Source of the DNA: Sporosarcina sp. Te-1
GTDB taxonomy: Bacteria; Bacillota; Bacilli; Bacillales_A; Planococcaceae
Assembly (NCBI RefSeq): GCF_017498505.1
Contig: NZ_CP071798.1
Coordinates: 2,911,001-2,975,000 of the forward strand
DNA: 64,000 bases
Reading direction: 5' to 3'
The notes below the pieces were generated by a model that was not told the origin of the DNA, ran no database searches, and worked only from the letters and a program-made list of their open reading frames with translations. Of the stretch, positions 45,386 through 56,305 are shown in pieces. Position 1 is the stretch's first letter. Every line of letters begins with the position of its first letter. The position numbers and the translations under genes were made by a program.

Positions 45386-46102
45386 TTATTGAATCGGCGT
45401 TTTGTTGGGAATGCCTGGCTTCCGAGGATATTTCTTAGGTGTCTTTTTCATTTTACGGAAAACAAAAATATTTCTCTCACTATCTTCAACTGGCAAGGAG
45501 AACGAGTATTTATCTTCCAACTTAGCTCCAAGTACTGAAATGGCTTTTTCTGCATCGGAAAGCTCTTCCTCAGCTGCCGCCCCTTTCATGGAGATGAACC
45601 GGCCATTTTCCTTTGCCAGCGGAATGCAAAGTTCCGCGAGTACGGATAGACGCGCAACAGCACGTGCAGTAACCATGTCATATTTTTCCCGATACGCTGG
45701 GTTTTGACCAAATTCTTCAGCTCTGGCATGGACAAATGTCACATTGGTAAGCTCAAGCTGCTTAGCTAGCTCATTTAAGAAAGTAATTCGTTTATTCAAG
45801 GAATCGACTATCGTAACGGAGAGATCCGGAAAGCAGATCTTTAACGGAATGCTCGGAAATCCAGCTCCCGCCCCCACGTCACATAGAGATAACTCCCCAT
45901 CCATCGGTACGTAAAATGCTGCGGTAATGGAATCAAAAAAATGTTTTAAAAAGACTGATGGCTCGTCTGTTATTGCAGTCAGATTCATTTTTTCATTCCA
46001 CTCGACGAGTAACCGAAAATAGTCGTGGAATTGACCTCTTTGTCTATCGTTCAATTCAATCCCTTTTTCTTGCAATGCTTGTACAAACTGTTCTGGATTC
46101 AA
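45386..46102 (-). CDS. rsmG: 16S rRNA (guanine-527 N7)-methyltransferase
   Basis: 238 residues. SAM motif [15 protein letters not shown] and [11 protein letters not shown], and [19 protein letters not shown] are characteristic of RsmG (GidB). It methylates G527 of 16S rRNA; loss gives low-level streptomycin resistance. A terminator separates it from mnmG. Confidence 0.97.
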   Translation of the reverse strand: MNPEQFVQALQEKGIELNDRQRGQFHDYFRLLVEWNEKMNLTAITDEPSVFLKHFFDSITAAFYVPMDGELSLCDVGAGAGFPSIPLKICFPDLSVTIVDSLNKRITFLNELAKQLELTNVTFVHARAEEFGQNPAYREKYDMVTARAVARLSVLAELCIPLAKENGRFISMKGAAAEEELSDAEKAISVLGAKLEDKYSFSLPVEDSERNIFVFRKMKKTPKKYPRKPGIPNKTPIQ

Positions 46103-46123
46103 TTTGACCCTCCTAACACGAAT

Positions 46124-46160
46124 AAAAAAAGACTGATGCAGACGTTCCCATCTGCATCAG
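46124..46160 (-). terminator. Terminator between mnmG and rsmG
   Basis: On the minus strand CTGATGCAGA and TCTGCATCAG form a perfect 10-bp stem followed by TCTTTTTTT. rsmG therefore needs read-through or its own promoter. Confidence 0.8.
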
Positions 46161-46169
46161 CCCAGTGAC

Positions 46170-48059
46170 TTACCCTGATATTTTCGCGATTTTCCCCTGT
46201 TCAATATACACGAGAAGAATCGAAATATCGGCCGGATTCACCCCAGAGATCCGTGATGCTTGTGCGATGGAAAGCGGCCGGACTTCACTCAAGTTTGTCT
46301 TGGCCTCTTTGGCTAATCCTGAAATGGCATGGTAATCAATGTCATCAGGAATTTTTTTATTTTCCATTTTTTTCATACGTTCGACTTGTTGCATCGATTT
46401 TTGGATATAGCCTTCATATTTGATAAATATTTCAACTTGCTCCGCGATATCCTCAGGTTTTTCTTCTGCCGGAGGAACAATGCGGACAATTTGACTGTAC
46501 TTCATTTCCGGACGTTTCAGAAGATCTGCAGCCTTCATCGGTTCCTTTAATTCAGTTCCTTCTGATTCCCGAATGATTTCTTGTACTTCCTCACTCGGTT
46601 TAATCGTTACTTGGCGTAGCCGTTCGATTTCTTCTTCGATCAATTGTTTTTTCACAAGGAACTTCTCATGCCGCTCCTCACTGATCATGCCGAGTCGGTA
46701 TCCAATATCGGTTAACCGCAAGTCGGCATTATCATGCCGCAAAAGCAAGCGATATTCGGCACGTGAAGTGAGTAAACGGTAAGGCTCACTCGTTCCTTTC
46801 GTCACGAGATCATCAATCAGGACACCAATATAAGCGTCTGATCGACTGAGGACTACTTCCTCTTTGCCAAGAACTCGGCTCGCCGCATTGATTCCTGCCA
46901 TAATCCCTTGCGCTGCCGCTTCTTCATAGCCGGATGTCCCGTTGATTTGCCCTGCTGTATAAAGATTGCGGATTTTCTTTGTTTCCAATGTCGGCCAAAG
47001 TTGCGTCGGGATGATCGCATCGTATTCGATCGCATAGCCAGCACGCATCATTTCTGCTTTTTCCAAACCTGGCACACTTTCAAGCAATTTCCGCTGTACG
47101 TGTTCCGGCAAGCTGGTAGACAGACCTTGTACGTAATATTCTTGCGTGTTTCTGCCTTCCGGCTCCAGGAAAATTTGATGGCGTGATTTATCGGCAAAGC
47201 GGACGATTTTATCCTCGATTGAAGGACAGTAGCGTGGTCCCTTCCCTTGGATCATTCCCGAATACATAGGTGACAAATGGAGGTTTTCATTAATGATTTC
47301 ATGGGTGGTTGGTGTTGTATATGTTAACCAGCAAGGCAATTGATCCATGATGAATTCAGTCGTTTCATAACTAAATGCCCGCGGAACATCATCCCCTGGT
47401 TGAATTTCAGTTTTACTATAATCGATTGTCTTGCCGTTGACACGTGGTGGTGTTCCCGTCTTGAAACGTACAGTTTCGAGTCCCAATTCGCGCAAACTAT
47501 CTGCAAGACCGATTGATGGCATTTGGTTATTTGGACCACTAGAATATTTCAAGTCACCGATGATAATTTCCCCGCGCAAAAAGGTCCCCGTCGTGATGAT
47601 CACCGTTTTCGCACGATAGATTGCACCAATTTGTGTGATAACACCTTTTACTTCATCATTTTCGACGATCAATTCCTCGACGATGCCTTGATGAAGGGTC
47701 AAGTTCTCTTGTTCTTCCAGCGTCCGCTTCATTTCTTGTTGGTACAAGACTTTATCCGCTTGTGCACGTAGTGCGCGAACAGCTGGTCCTTTCCCTGTGT
47801 TCAGCATCCGCATTTGAATATGCGTTTTATCGATGACCTTCGCCATAGCTCCGCCAAGTGCATCGATTTCACGTACGACAATCCCTTTTGCAGGACCGCC
47901 GAGTGAAGGATTACATGGCATAAAGGCGATCATATCGAGATTCATAGTAAGTGCGAGTGTCGATGCACCCATCTTTGCTGAAGCCAACGCCGCTTCTACA
48001 CCGGCATGGCCTGCTCCGATGACAATACAATCGAACGTGCCTGCTTCAAATTGTGGCAT
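46170..48059 (-). CDS. mnmG: tRNA uridine-5-carboxymethylaminomethyl synthase, MnmG subunit
   Basis: 629 residues. FAD-binding [19 protein letters not shown] at residue 12-30, GCNP-type motif [13 protein letters not shown], and the C-terminal helical domain that binds MnmE ([18 protein letters not shown] type). With MnmE it modifies U34 of tRNAs reading two-fold degenerate codons. mnmE is directly upstream on the same strand. Confidence 0.97.
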   Translation of the reverse strand: MPQFEAGTFDCIVIGAGHAGVEAALASAKMGASTLALTMNLDMIAFMPCNPSLGGPAKGIVVREIDALGGAMAKVIDKTHIQMRMLNTGKGPAVRALRAQADKVLYQQEMKRTLEEQENLTLHQGIVEELIVENDEVKGVITQIGAIYRAKTVIITTGTFLRGEIIIGDLKYSSGPNNQMPSIGLADSLRELGLETVRFKTGTPPRVNGKTIDYSKTEIQPGDDVPRAFSYETTEFIMDQLPCWLTYTTPTTHEIINENLHLSPMYSGMIQGKGPRYCPSIEDKIVRFADKSRHQIFLEPEGRNTQEYYVQGLSTSLPEHVQRKLLESVPGLEKAEMMRAGYAIEYDAIIPTQLWPTLETKKIRNLYTAGQINGTSGYEEAAAQGIMAGINAASRVLGKEEVVLSRSDAYIGVLIDDLVTKGTSEPYRLLTSRAEYRLLLRHDNADLRLTDIGYRLGMISEERHEKFLVKKQLIEEEIERLRQVTIKPSEEVQEIIRESEGTELKEPMKAADLLKRPEMKYSQIVRIVPPAEEKPEDIAEQVEIFIKYEGYIQKSMQQVERMKKMENKKIPDDIDYHAISGLAKEAKTNLSEVRPLSIAQASRISGVNPADISILLVYIEQGKIAKISG

Positions 48060-48149
48060 GTTCGTTCATCCTTCCTATAGTTAAAATAGTCCTTGGCTTA
48101 TAAGCAAACTTGCTATATATATCCTGACGGAACGTAATAGTTCCACCAG

Positions 48150-49535
48150 TTATTTTCCTAAACAAAATTGGGAGAACAATTGGTTAATCAAGCTTTCTTG
48201 TACAGTATCCCCTACGATTTCCCCAAGTATTTCCCATGTGCGTGTGACGTCGATTTGAATCATGTCAACCGGAACATTCGCTTCAGCCGCCGCAATGGCG
48301 TCTTGAATCGTGGCATGCGCCTTGTGGAGAAGAGCGATATGCCGTGCGTTGGAAACATACGTAAGATCCCCTGCTTCAAGCGAACCTTCGAAGAACAACT
48401 TGGAAATAGCCTCTTCCAGTTCATCAACACCTTCTTCTTTCATCAAAGAAGTCGCCACAATTTTGGCTTTGTTAACGAGTGTTTCCACTTCGGCAAGATC
48501 GAGTTTCCGCGGAAGATCTGTTTTGTTGACGACAATGATTCGATCCATGCCCTCCGTCGCTTCAAAGAGTCGCCTGTCTTCTTCCGTCAGCTCCTCGGAA
48601 CTGTTGAGGACCAGCAAGATAAGATCCGCTTCCTTTAATACTTGGCGGGATCGTTCTACACCTATCCGTTCGACGATATCTTCTGTCTCCCGAATTCCTG
48701 CTGTATCAACGAGACGTAAAGGAACACCGCGAACATTGACGTATTCTTCTATAATATCACGAGTCGTCCCTGCTATGTCGGTAACAATCGCTTTATTTTC
48801 CTGTACGAGACTGTTCAGCAATGAAGACTTCCCGACATTGGGCCTGCCTATGATGACAGTGGATAAACCTTCCCGTAAGATTTTCCCTTGGGAAGAAGTA
48901 CGAAGCAGCTTGTCGATCTCCTCACTCACCCACGTACATTTTTCAATCATTAACGGAATGGTCATCTCTTCGACATCGTCATACTCCGGATAGTCGATGT
49001 TCACCTCGACTTGAGCCAATGTTTCTAACAGGGCTTGCCGTAGGTCGCCGATCAGTCTGGAAAGTTTTCCGTCCATCTGATTCAACGCCACGTTCATGGC
49101 ACGATCCGTTTTAGCCCGAATCAAATCCATGACCGCTTCCGCTTGAGACAGGTCAATTCGCCCATTCAAGAAGGCACGTTTCGTAAACTCGCCTGGCTCG
49201 GCAAGACGCGCTCCTTCTTTTAGAATGAGTTGCAGCACCCGCTTCACTGCAACAAGGCCGCCATGGCAATTCACTTCAACTACATCCTCGCGAGTGAACG
49301 TTTTCGGCGCCCGCATGATGGAAACCATTACTTCCTCGATCACTTCTTCGGTTGAAGGATCAATCAAATGTCCGTAATGGATTGTATGTGAGGGTTCATC
49401 CGCCAAGTTTTTTCCTGACGGCGAACGAAAAATGCGACTTGTCAGTTGGATAGCTTCGTCCCCACTAAGCCGGACGATGGCGATAGCTCCTTCACCCATT
49501 GGTGTGGATATCGCAGCAATAGTATCATAATGCAC
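48150..49535 (-). CDS. mnmE: tRNA modification GTPase MnmE (TrmE)
   Basis: 461 residues from GTG 49535 ([11 protein letters not shown]), behind GGAGAGGTGA. N-terminal folate-binding domain, helical domain with an inserted G domain ([34 protein letters not shown]), and the C-terminal FCLGK whose Cys is conserved. It forms the MnmEG complex that makes cmnm5U34. About 90 bases before mnmG. Confidence 0.97.
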   Translation of the reverse strand: MHYDTIAAISTPMGEGAIAIVRLSGDEAIQLTSRIFRSPSGKNLADEPSHTIHYGHLIDPSTEEVIEEVMVSIMRAPKTFTREDVVEVNCHGGLVAVKRVLQLILKEGARLAEPGEFTKRAFLNGRIDLSQAEAVMDLIRAKTDRAMNVALNQMDGKLSRLIGDLRQALLETLAQVEVNIDYPEYDDVEEMTIPLMIEKCTWVSEEIDKLLRTSSQGKILREGLSTVIIGRPNVGKSSLLNSLVQENKAIVTDIAGTTRDIIEEYVNVRGVPLRLVDTAGIRETEDIVERIGVERSRQVLKEADLILLVLNSSEELTEEDRRLFEATEGMDRIIVVNKTDLPRKLDLAEVETLVNKAKIVATSLMKEEGVDELEEAISKLFFEGSLEAGDLTYVSNARHIALLHKAHATIQDAIAAAEANVPVDMIQIDVTRTWEILGEIVGDTVQESLINQLFSQFCLGK

Positions 49536-49785
49536 TTTTTTCACCTCTCCGACTTTGTTGTACACATGTGGATAACTATTTTGGACATGACTATCTAACG
49601 TAATATAATATCATAAAAACCCGTTTTCTCCTAGTATCCAAACAAAAAAATGTGGATAATTCGTCTGATAGAAATAGAAAATAAATGGGGGCCGCTTCCT
49701 CTTTTCAAATGGGTGGAACGAATCCGCCCATATTCCATGTTATACTGTAGAAATTGAATATTTATTCACCTATGGGAGGCTCACT

Positions 49786-50529
49786 ATGGCTATCATTCTT
49801 ACCATGTTACTGCTTGGCGCCATACTTGGTTTTATCGGAGCTGGCGGGGCCGGATTCATCATAGCAGTTTTAACATTGATCTTTCATGTTCCCATCCATG
49901 CGGCCGTCGCCACTTCTTTGACAGCGATGGCATTTACCAGTCTTTCCGGGGCCTTTAGCCATTATCGAGAGGGCAATATTTCAATTAAAGCGGGGCTGTT
50001 GGTCGGCAGCTTTGGTGCGATTGGAGCCTTTATCGGTTCCAAATTGGCCGTTTTCATTCCCGAACAAGATCTTCATTATTTTACAGGCGGCATGTTGCTA
50101 TTTTCTGCAGCTCTCCTCGTCTTCCGATTATTTTTCCTCACTTCAAAGGAAACAGAGCGTGACGAAAAAAAGCACTCGGTCTTTTTAGCAAAAACAATTG
50201 CGCTTGGCATTATAACTGGCCTTCTTTCTGGCGCTTTCGGCATTGGATCGACTCCGTTTATCCAGTTGGGACTTCTTACATTTCTGGGGCTCACTTTAAG
50301 ACAATCAGTCGGCACAACGATGCTGGTTATAGTCCCCATTGCAATTGGCGGCGGTATTGGATATTCCACGGAAGGCCTGCTGCACGCCAAGTTGCTGTTG
50401 CAGGTACTGATTGGAACCATGATTGGGGCTTATATCGGGGCGAAATTTACTAATGTCGTACCCAAACCGATTTTAAAAGCAGCGATGATCGCCACCCCAA
50501 CAGTCAGCGGGTTGCTTCTGCTGTTTTAA
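49786..50529 (+). CDS. TauE/SafE-family sulfite/anion exporter-like permease
   Basis: 247 residues, eight or so membrane helices in two repeats. LGFIGAGGAGFIIAVLTLIF and GLLSGAFGIGSTPFIQLGLL are the two Gly-rich inverted repeat motifs of the TSUP family, which move sulfite, sulfonates or other organic anions. It runs against the surrounding genes, inserted between mnmE and jag. Substrate unknown. Confidence 0.88.
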   Translation: MAIILTMLLLGAILGFIGAGGAGFIIAVLTLIFHVPIHAAVATSLTAMAFTSLSGAFSHYREGNISIKAGLLVGSFGAIGAFIGSKLAVFIPEQDLHYFTGGMLLFSAALLVFRLFFLTSKETERDEKKHSVFLAKTIALGIITGLLSGAFGIGSTPFIQLGLLTFLGLTLRQSVGTTMLVIVPIAIGGGIGYSTEGLLHAKLLLQVLIGTMIGAYIGAKFTNVVPKPILKAAMIATPTVSGLLLLF

Positions 50530-50534
50530 AATGA

Positions 50535-50580
50535 AAAGCCTGCAGGTGAACTCGATAAAACGAGTCTTCCTGCAGGCTTG
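50535..50580. terminator. Bidirectional terminator between the TauE gene and jag
   Basis: AAGCCTGCAGG and CCTGCAGGCTT form a perfect outer stem with an inner AACTCG/CGAGT hairpin and A/T tails on both sides. The inner GAACTCGA motif matches the terminator at 29588-29637. Confidence 0.85.
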
Positions 50581-50584
50581 TATT

Positions 50585-51370
50585 TTATTTCATCGGTTCA
50601 ATGACTAAATACCGATTCGGATCTGTACCTTCCGAGTAGGTTTCAATATCAAGGCGGTTGGACAATGCATTATGGATGACTTTTCGTTCATAGGAAGGCA
50701 TCGGCTCTAGCTGCACTTTTCGTCCCGTACGAATGGCTTGATCTGCCATCCGTTCCGCCAGCTGCTCCAACGACTGTTCCCGTCTTTCTCGATAATCACC
50801 GACATCTAGGCGGATCACTTTAAATTGCTCTGCATATTTATTCACAACGAGCTGGCAAAGCTGCTGAAGGGAGTTGAGCGTCTGTCCCCTCTTTCCGATT
50901 AAAAACGCTGCTTTCGTACTTTCCAAGTGAAACGAGATGTATTTTCCGTCATTCTCATGTTCGATTTTCAGGTCATGGATTCCCATATCCTTCGCGATGG
51001 CAAGCAAATACTCTTTTGTTTCCTCAATCGCTTTGTCATCCGACAACTTCTTGGATAATTCCTTGTCCTCAGCAGAAACCTCTATTTCAATGCTTATCGG
51101 CTCAACGGGCTCTTTCATCTGTTCTACTGGTTTTGTCTCTTCCTGCATTGTTACAGTTTCTGCTACCACTGACTCTGGCATTGATTCTGCAGCTTCTTCC
51201 GATTTCAACGTAACAACGACTTCTGCATCACGTGCGCCAATTCCTAAAAAACCTTTTTTTCCGGGATTGACAACTTCAATCTCCACTTGATCCCGGGTTA
51301 CGCCAAGTTCCCGCAAAGCCGCCTCGATTGCCAATTCGACCGAGGCTCCCTTCCGCGCTACCTTGTTCAT
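50585..51370 (-). CDS. jag: RNA-binding protein Jag (KhpB, SpoIIIJ-associated)
   Basis: 261 residues. Jag-N domain (about 1-50, VELAIEAALRELGVTRDQVE), an acidic linker, KH domain with LIGKRGQTLNSLQQL and R3H domain with YRERREQSLEQLAERMADQA and YERKVIHNAL. It binds RNA with KhpA and influences cell elongation and sporulation. Its start overlaps the yidC end by four bases. Confidence 0.95.
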   Translation of the reverse strand: MNKVARKGASVELAIEAALRELGVTRDQVEIEVVNPGKKGFLGIGARDAEVVVTLKSEEAAESMPESVVAETVTMQEETKPVEQMKEPVEPISIEIEVSAEDKELSKKLSDDKAIEETKEYLLAIAKDMGIHDLKIEHENDGKYISFHLESTKAAFLIGKRGQTLNSLQQLCQLVVNKYAEQFKVIRLDVGDYRERREQSLEQLAERMADQAIRTGRKVQLEPMPSYERKVIHNALSNRLDIETYSEGTDPNRYLVIEPMK

Positions 51371-52137
51371 TTCCGTTTCCCTCCTACTTTTACAGGTGCC
51401 ACTTCTTTCTTCTTAAATGGTTTGTAAATGAAGATGTTCTGGATAATTGAAATGATGTTACCGATAACCCAATATAGTGCGAGTGCCGCTGGTAGAAATG
51501 TACCGAATATCATAATCATGAAAGGCATGATATACATCATCACTTTCATTTGCGGATTGTCCATGGCCGGGCCAGTCCGCAAAACGATGAATTGCATGAG
51601 TCCTGCCGTAATTGCCAATGTGACGCTCGGTGCTGCAAGTTCGAACCAAAGAAATTTTCCAAGCAAGATTTCCGGTGTGGCATTCATTCGGCTGATTGCA
51701 TGGTACAAACCAATGATGATCGGCATCTGAATGATGACAGGCAAGCAGCCTGCTGCTGGATTTATCTTCTCTTCTGACATCACCCGCTGCATTTCTTCCC
51801 GGTATTTCTGTTGTGTGACGGCATCTTTAGACTTGTACTTCTCTTTCAATCCAGCAAGGATCGGCTGAATTTGTTGCATCCGCTTCGAACTTTGCGCCTG
51901 TTTAACCATAAGCGGCAATAGAATTAGACGGATAATGACTGTTACAGCGATGATCCCGAAGCCATATGTGCCAAGCAAGTCCTTGAACGTCACGATCAGC
52001 GAAACAATCGGCCAAACGATATATTTGTTCCAGAAGCCTTCGCTAGTCGAGTAGATCGGCTCTTTGAATTCCGAACAGCCGGCCAAAAATACCGACAACA
52101 CAGTCAGTATTAATAGTAATGCAAATTTCTTCTTCAA
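51367..52137 (-). CDS. yidC: Membrane protein insertase YidC (SpoIIIJ type, lipoprotein)
   Basis: About 256 residues from TTG 52137, behind GGGGGAAC. The signal peptide ends in LSVFLAGC, a lipobox, so the protein is a lipoprotein. Five membrane helices; the hydrophilic groove carries QIQPILAGLKEKYK and conserved Arg in helix 1 (VIIRLILLPLMVKQ). It inserts membrane proteins and, in the forespore, is needed for sigma-G activation. Operon rpmH-rnpA-yidC-jag. Confidence 0.96.
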   Translation of the reverse strand: MKKKFALLLILTVLSVFLAGCSEFKEPIYSTSEGFWNKYIVWPIVSLIVTFKDLLGTYGFGIIAVTVIIRLILLPLMVKQAQSSKRMQQIQPILAGLKEKYKSKDAVTQQKYREEMQRVMSEEKINPAAGCLPVIIQMPIIIGLYHAISRMNATPEILLGKFLWFELAAPSVTLAITAGLMQFIVLRTGPAMDNPQMKVMMYIMPFMIMIFGTFLPAALALYWVIGNIISIIQNIFIYKPFKKKEVAPVKVGGKRK

Positions 52138-52201
52138 ATCAGTTCCCCCATATCTGTCCAAAATGCGTTGATATCAGTTTATCATGAACATTTGTAACGT
52201 T

Positions 52202-52546
52202 CTACTTCTTCCTGATTACTTTTGCAATCCGTAATACGTGTTGCAAACTTTTTTTGGTTTCATGAAAATCCAAATTGGCCGCCTGATGTCTGGCGATAAT
52301 GACGTAATCTACATCGCTTTTCAACTCATCCTTCAACTCGAGAAACGCTTGCCGGATGTATCGCTTGATTTGATTACGTTTAACGGCATTTCCTATCTTT
52401 TTTCCGACGGAAAGCCCGATTCTGAATTCGGTCTGCTCCTCTTTTCGCAACACATAAACGACAAATTGCCGATTTGCAAACGACTTGCCGCTTTTAAACA
52501 CTTTCTGGAATTCTTCATTCTTCTTGATCCGCTGCCGTTTTCTCAA
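52202..52546 (-). CDS. rnpA: Ribonuclease P protein component
   Basis: 114 residues from TTG 52546 ([18 protein letters not shown]), with AGGTGA nearby upstream; the longer frame lacks conservation. RNR-type motif [14 protein letters not shown] is diagnostic. It supports the RNase P RNA in 5' maturation of tRNAs. A hairpin terminator lies between rpmH and this gene. Confidence 0.96.
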   Translation of the reverse strand: MRKRQRIKKNEEFQKVFKSGKSFANRQFVVYVLRKEEQTEFRIGLSVGKKIGNAVKRNQIKRYIRQAFLELKDELKSDVDYVIIARHQAANLDFHETKKSLQHVLRIAKVIRKK

Positions 52547-52631
52547 GTTGTTCACCTGCTTTTCGTCGATTCTTTCCCTCGACCTATCATTACCTAAGGA
52601 AAGTAAAATAAGTCGGCCTCTCCCCAAACGA

Positions 52632-52659
52632 GAAAAAAAGACCACTGAGGACAGTGGTC

Positions 52660-52660
<1 letters not shown>
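52632..52660 (-). terminator. Terminator/attenuator between rpmH and rnpA
   Basis: On the minus strand AGACCACT, GTCCTC, AGTGGTCT form a stem that starts at the last base of the rpmH stop codon, followed by TTTTTTT. Since rnpA lies downstream, it should lower rnpA expression relative to rpmH. Confidence 0.8.
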
Positions 52661-52821
<161 letters not shown>

Positions 52822-52954
52822 CTACTATGTGACAGTCTTGAACAGTATAAAGGGCTTGACAGATAAAGTCAACAATTTTTCGCAGCTATTAACCTCGTTT
52901 CTACAGAACTCGATTCTCTTTCTTCCATTCCTTCCTCCAATTAACCGCAAAAAA

Positions 52955-53272
52955 TTATCCACAACAATAAAATTGACTATTTGGGACAACTTGTGAGCAA
53001 AATGGAAAGACGATTTTTTTATGCACAACACTTATCGACAAATTTTTCACATACAAAAAGCTGTGGATAAAGCAAATGTCCACAGCTGCCCGCATTGTGA
53101 ATAACTTATCTAACACCTTGTCATCCTTACGATTCCTTGATACAATGAAAAAGATTTTGTTGTGAACATTATAAAACAGTCTGCTCTTTATCCACAATTG
53201 TTAATATGTTGTGGATAATTTTTTCAACACTTTTGGATTTTTGTTATCCACAACGATAAAAACTGTGTATAA
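52955..53272. other. oriC, upstream DnaA-box region with dnaA promoter
   Basis: Exact TTATNCACA boxes at 52955 (+), 53019 (+), 53062 (-), 53096 (-), 53188 (+), 53210 (-) and 53244 (+), plus near matches at 53032 and 53264. Such a cluster upstream of dnaA is the first half of a bipartite Bacillus-type oriC. TATAAT at 53268-53273 is a likely dnaA -10, overlapped by boxes, consistent with DnaA autorepression. Confidence 0.93.
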
Positions 53273-53315
53273 TACATATTTCCGAGTAAATTTCGATAGA
53301 AAAGGAGGCGCAAGA

Positions 53316-54665
53316 TTGGACCAGTTAGAACATCTATGGAATGAAGTTTTGTCGAAAGTGGAAGAAAAGATTTCTCGACCTAGTTTTGAAACTTGGCTGA
53401 AATCTACAAAACTCATCTCCTATGGCGAGGAAAACGCGACGATAGCCGTTCCCAATTCATTTGCGAAGGATTGGCTTGAGACTCATTACGTCCATTTGAT
53501 TACAGGCATCCTGTCGCAATTGACGGGCGAAGACCGGCTTATTCAGTTTGTTGTTCCGGAAGAAATGGAACAAAACGATTTTCAGGTGCCAAAACCGGTG
53601 GGAAAACAAGTCGAAAAGGTTCAAACACCGTCGGCATCTGTCATGCTGAATCCAAAATATACATTTGACACGTTCGTCATCGGTTCAGGGAACCGCTTTG
53701 CGCATGCTGCATCCCTTGCAGTAGCGGAAGCACCCGCCAAGTCGTACAATCCGCTGTTCATTTACGGCGGCGTCGGACTCGGAAAAACGCATTTAATGCA
53801 CGCGATCGGTCATTATATTCTAGACCAGAATCCGGAAGCAAAAGTCGTTTATTTATCATCCGAGAAATTCACGAATGAGTTCATCAACTCCATCATGAAT
53901 AACAAAGCCGGCGACTTCAGAAACCAGTACCGAAATGTGGACGTGCTTTTGATAGATGATATTCAATTCATTGCCGGAAAAGAACAGACCCAAGAGGAAT
54001 TTTTCCATACATTCAACACGCTGCATGAGGAATCTAAACAGATTATTATCTCAAGCGACCGCCCTCCAAAGGAGATTCCTACGCTGGAAGATCGCCTTAG
54101 ATCACGGTTTGAATGGGGTTTGATCACGGATATTGCTCCTCCTGATTTGGAGACACGTATTGCGATTTTACAAAAGAAAGCGAAGGCGGATGGCCTGATC
54201 GACATATCGAATGAAGTGATGCTATACATAGCGAATCAGATCGATACGAATATCAGGGAGCTGGAAGGAGCGCTCATCCGGGTTGTCGCCTATTCTTCGC
54301 TCGTCAATATGGATATCACTCCAGATTTGGCTGCAGAAGCATTGAAAGATATTATTCCAAATTCAAGGCCGCGGACGATTACAATTCTCGATATACAAAA
54401 GGCAGTCGGAGAGCACTTCAATATCCGGCTAGAGGACTTTACAGCGAAAAAACGAACCCGTGCGATCGCTTTTCCACGCCAGGTGGCCATGTACTTAGCG
54501 CGTGAATTGACCGATTCATCATTACCGAAAATCGGCGCTGAATTTGGCGGCCGGGATCACTCGACCGTTATCCATGCCCATGAGAAAATTTCGCAACAAT
54601 TAAAAGAGGATCAGGCACTTCAACATGATATCCAAGATTTGCGCAGCGCTCTTGGACGTGGTTGA
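53316..54665 (+). CDS. dnaA: Chromosomal replication initiator DnaA
   Basis: 449 residues from TTG 53316, seven bases after AAAGGAGG; the frame further upstream lies in the promoter. Domain I (about 1-85, [14 protein letters not shown]), AAA+ domain with [15 protein letters not shown] and [12 protein letters not shown], and domain IV with [17 protein letters not shown] that reads DnaA boxes. It opens oriC and loads the helicase. Confidence 0.98.
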   Translation: MDQLEHLWNEVLSKVEEKISRPSFETWLKSTKLISYGEENATIAVPNSFAKDWLETHYVHLITGILSQLTGEDRLIQFVVPEEMEQNDFQVPKPVGKQVEKVQTPSASVMLNPKYTFDTFVIGSGNRFAHAASLAVAEAPAKSYNPLFIYGGVGLGKTHLMHAIGHYILDQNPEAKVVYLSSEKFTNEFINSIMNNKAGDFRNQYRNVDVLLIDDIQFIAGKEQTQEEFFHTFNTLHEESKQIIISSDRPPKEIPTLEDRLRSRFEWGLITDIAPPDLETRIAILQKKAKADGLIDISNEVMLYIANQIDTNIRELEGALIRVVAYSSLVNMDITPDLAAEALKDIIPNSRPRTITILDIQKAVGEHFNIRLEDFTAKKRTRAIAFPRQVAMYLARELTDSSLPKIGAEFGGRDHSTVIHAHEKISQQLKEDQALQHDIQDLRSALGRG

Positions 54666-54667
54666 CC

Positions 54668-54831
54668 TGTGGATAAAATAGAATAACTGTTTCACAGATG
54701 CAAACACTTTATGCACATGTGAATATCTTTTTAAAATATGAGCTCAAGCCGCTTATACACATATCCACAGCCCCTATTACTACTATTACTGTTTTATTAC
54801 TAATTAATTCATATATAAGCGAGGTATCGAG
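54668..54831. other. oriC, downstream box cluster and DNA-unwinding element
   Basis: Between dnaA and dnaN: DnaA boxes at 54668-54676 (TGTGGATAA, minus), 54709-54717 (TTATGCACA), 54753-54761 (TTATACACA) and an overlapping ATATCCACA (54761-54769). Next comes a run of TACT/TTACT triplets (CTATTACTACTATTACTG), which resembles the DnaA-trio element, and then an AT-rich stretch (TTTTATTACTAATTAATTCA). This is the usual place of initial strand opening in the bipartite origin. Confidence 0.92.
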
Positions 54832-55968
54832 ATGAAATTTGAGATAATGAGGGATCGCCTGCTCGATGGTTTGACGGATGTCATGAAGGCAATCAGTCAA
54901 AAAGTCGCGATTCCTATACTAACGGGGATCAAAATCGAAGTAGACGAAAAAGGACTTCGGATGACGGGGAGCGACTCGGACATTACGATTTGTACATTCA
55001 TTCCTGTTGAAGAAAATGGAGAGCAGCTAATCCGTGTAATAGAACCGGGAAGTATTGTACTCCAAGCTAAGTTTTTCAGCGAAATCGTACGTAAATTACC
55101 AACCAATGATGTGACGATCGAAGTCTCAAACGGCACCCAAACGCATATCCACTCAGGAAAATCTGAATTCCATCTGATCGGTTCCAATGCGGACGATTAT
55201 CCAATTCTGCCGAATGTAAAGGATGATCACCGTTTTTCATTGCCAGCCGATCTGATGAAATCTATTATTCGTGAAACCGTGTTTGCCGTTTCCCAACAAG
55301 AGACTCGTCCCATTTTGACAGGTGTCCATTGGAATGCAGCGGAGGATCGTCTAACATGTGTTGCAACCGACAGCCATCGATTGGCCCGGCGTACGGTTCA
55401 GCCGGAACAGATGCCTGAAAGTCCATTCAGTGTCGTCATTCCAGGCAAGAGCCTTCAGGAATTAAATAAAATACTTCCTGATCATTCAGATCCAGTAGAG
55501 ATTGTCATTGCGGATCAGCAAGTCCTGTTTAAAACCAAGAATGTCTTGTTCTATTCCAGATTACTTGAAGGCAATTACCCAGATACATCACGTTTGATCC
55601 CTTCTGAGTATAAAACTTCCGTTACTGTGAATGGCCGCATGCTGCTGCAGTCCATTGACCGGGCATCGCTTCTCGCAAGGGAAGAGCGAAATAATATCGT
55701 TCGTTTTTCTGCAGATGAAGGGAAAGTGCTTGAAATCTCCTCCAATTCTCCCGAAGTCGGGAAGGTCGAAGAGACGGTCGAAGCCATTGATGTGAAGGGA
55801 GAAGATTTGAAAATCTCCTTTAGCGCGAAATATATGATGGATGCTTTGAAAGCGATCGATGGACAAGATATAGTCATCCATTTTACCGGTGCTATGCGTC
55901 CGTTCATTTTAAAGTCAGCCGATAATGATGCGATTCTCCAACTTATTTTGCCGGTGCGCACGTTTTAA
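54832..55968 (+). CDS. dnaN: DNA polymerase III sliding clamp, beta subunit
   Basis: 378 residues, the expected length. Three DNA-clamp domains, with KFEIMRDRLLDGLTDVMKAI at the start and VIHFTGAMRPFILKSADND and LILPVRTF at the end. The ring holds the polymerase on DNA. It follows dnaA across the unwinding element and ends in a terminator. Confidence 0.98.
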   Translation: MKFEIMRDRLLDGLTDVMKAISQKVAIPILTGIKIEVDEKGLRMTGSDSDITICTFIPVEENGEQLIRVIEPGSIVLQAKFFSEIVRKLPTNDVTIEVSNGTQTHIHSGKSEFHLIGSNADDYPILPNVKDDHRFSLPADLMKSIIRETVFAVSQQETRPILTGVHWNAAEDRLTCVATDSHRLARRTVQPEQMPESPFSVVIPGKSLQELNKILPDHSDPVEIVIADQQVLFKTKNVLFYSRLLEGNYPDTSRLIPSEYKTSVTVNGRMLLQSIDRASLLAREERNNIVRFSADEGKVLEISSNSPEVGKVEETVEAIDVKGEDLKISFSAKYMMDALKAIDGQDIVIHFTGAMRPFILKSADNDAILQLILPVRTF

Positions 55969-55973
55969 TTACG

Positions 55974-56008
55974 AAGGATAGTCAATGATTTGACTATCCT
56001 TTTTACTT
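55974..56008 (+). terminator. Terminator after dnaN
   Basis: AAGGATAGTCA (55974-55984) and TGACTATCCTT (55991-56001) form a perfect 11-bp stem followed by TTTT. It ends the dnaA-dnaN transcript ahead of yaaA-recF. Confidence 0.85.
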
Positions 56009-56065
56009 ACGATCGAAAGTTAGGTAAAATAGAGGGACAGATTACAATGCGAAGGATGGAAGCGA

Positions 56066-56305
56066 ATGGAGAAGTTGATGATCGAAACTGAATTTGTCAC
56101 GCTGGGCCAAGTGTTGAAAATGACGAATGCCATTAGTTCCGGCGGCATGGCCAAATGGTTTTTGGAAGAAAATGCTGTCTACTTGAATGGGGAAGAAGAG
56201 CGCCGGCGAGGAAAAAAATTGTACGATGGCGATCTTGTTAACATTCCAGGCGTAGGACGTTTTAAAATAGTTTCGGATGCAAGTGGTCAAGCCGATGTAT
56301 ATTGA
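56066..56305 (+). CDS. yaaA: S4-domain RNA-binding protein YaaA
   Basis: 79 residues. S4 RNA-binding motif: [21 protein letters not shown] and [18 protein letters not shown]. Small S4 proteins of this type (RlbA) are linked to ribosome assembly. The site GAAGGATGG precedes ATG 56066. The recF start lies within its last codons. Confidence 0.95.
   Translation: MEKLMIETEFVTLGQVLKMTNAISSGGMAKWFLEENAVYLNGEEERRRGKKLYDGDLVNIPGVGRFKIVSDASGQADVY

Noticed and set aside
53352..53358. Spo0A-box-like TGTCGAA at the start of dnaA
   Set aside because: Single seven-base match within coding sequence; expected by chance.
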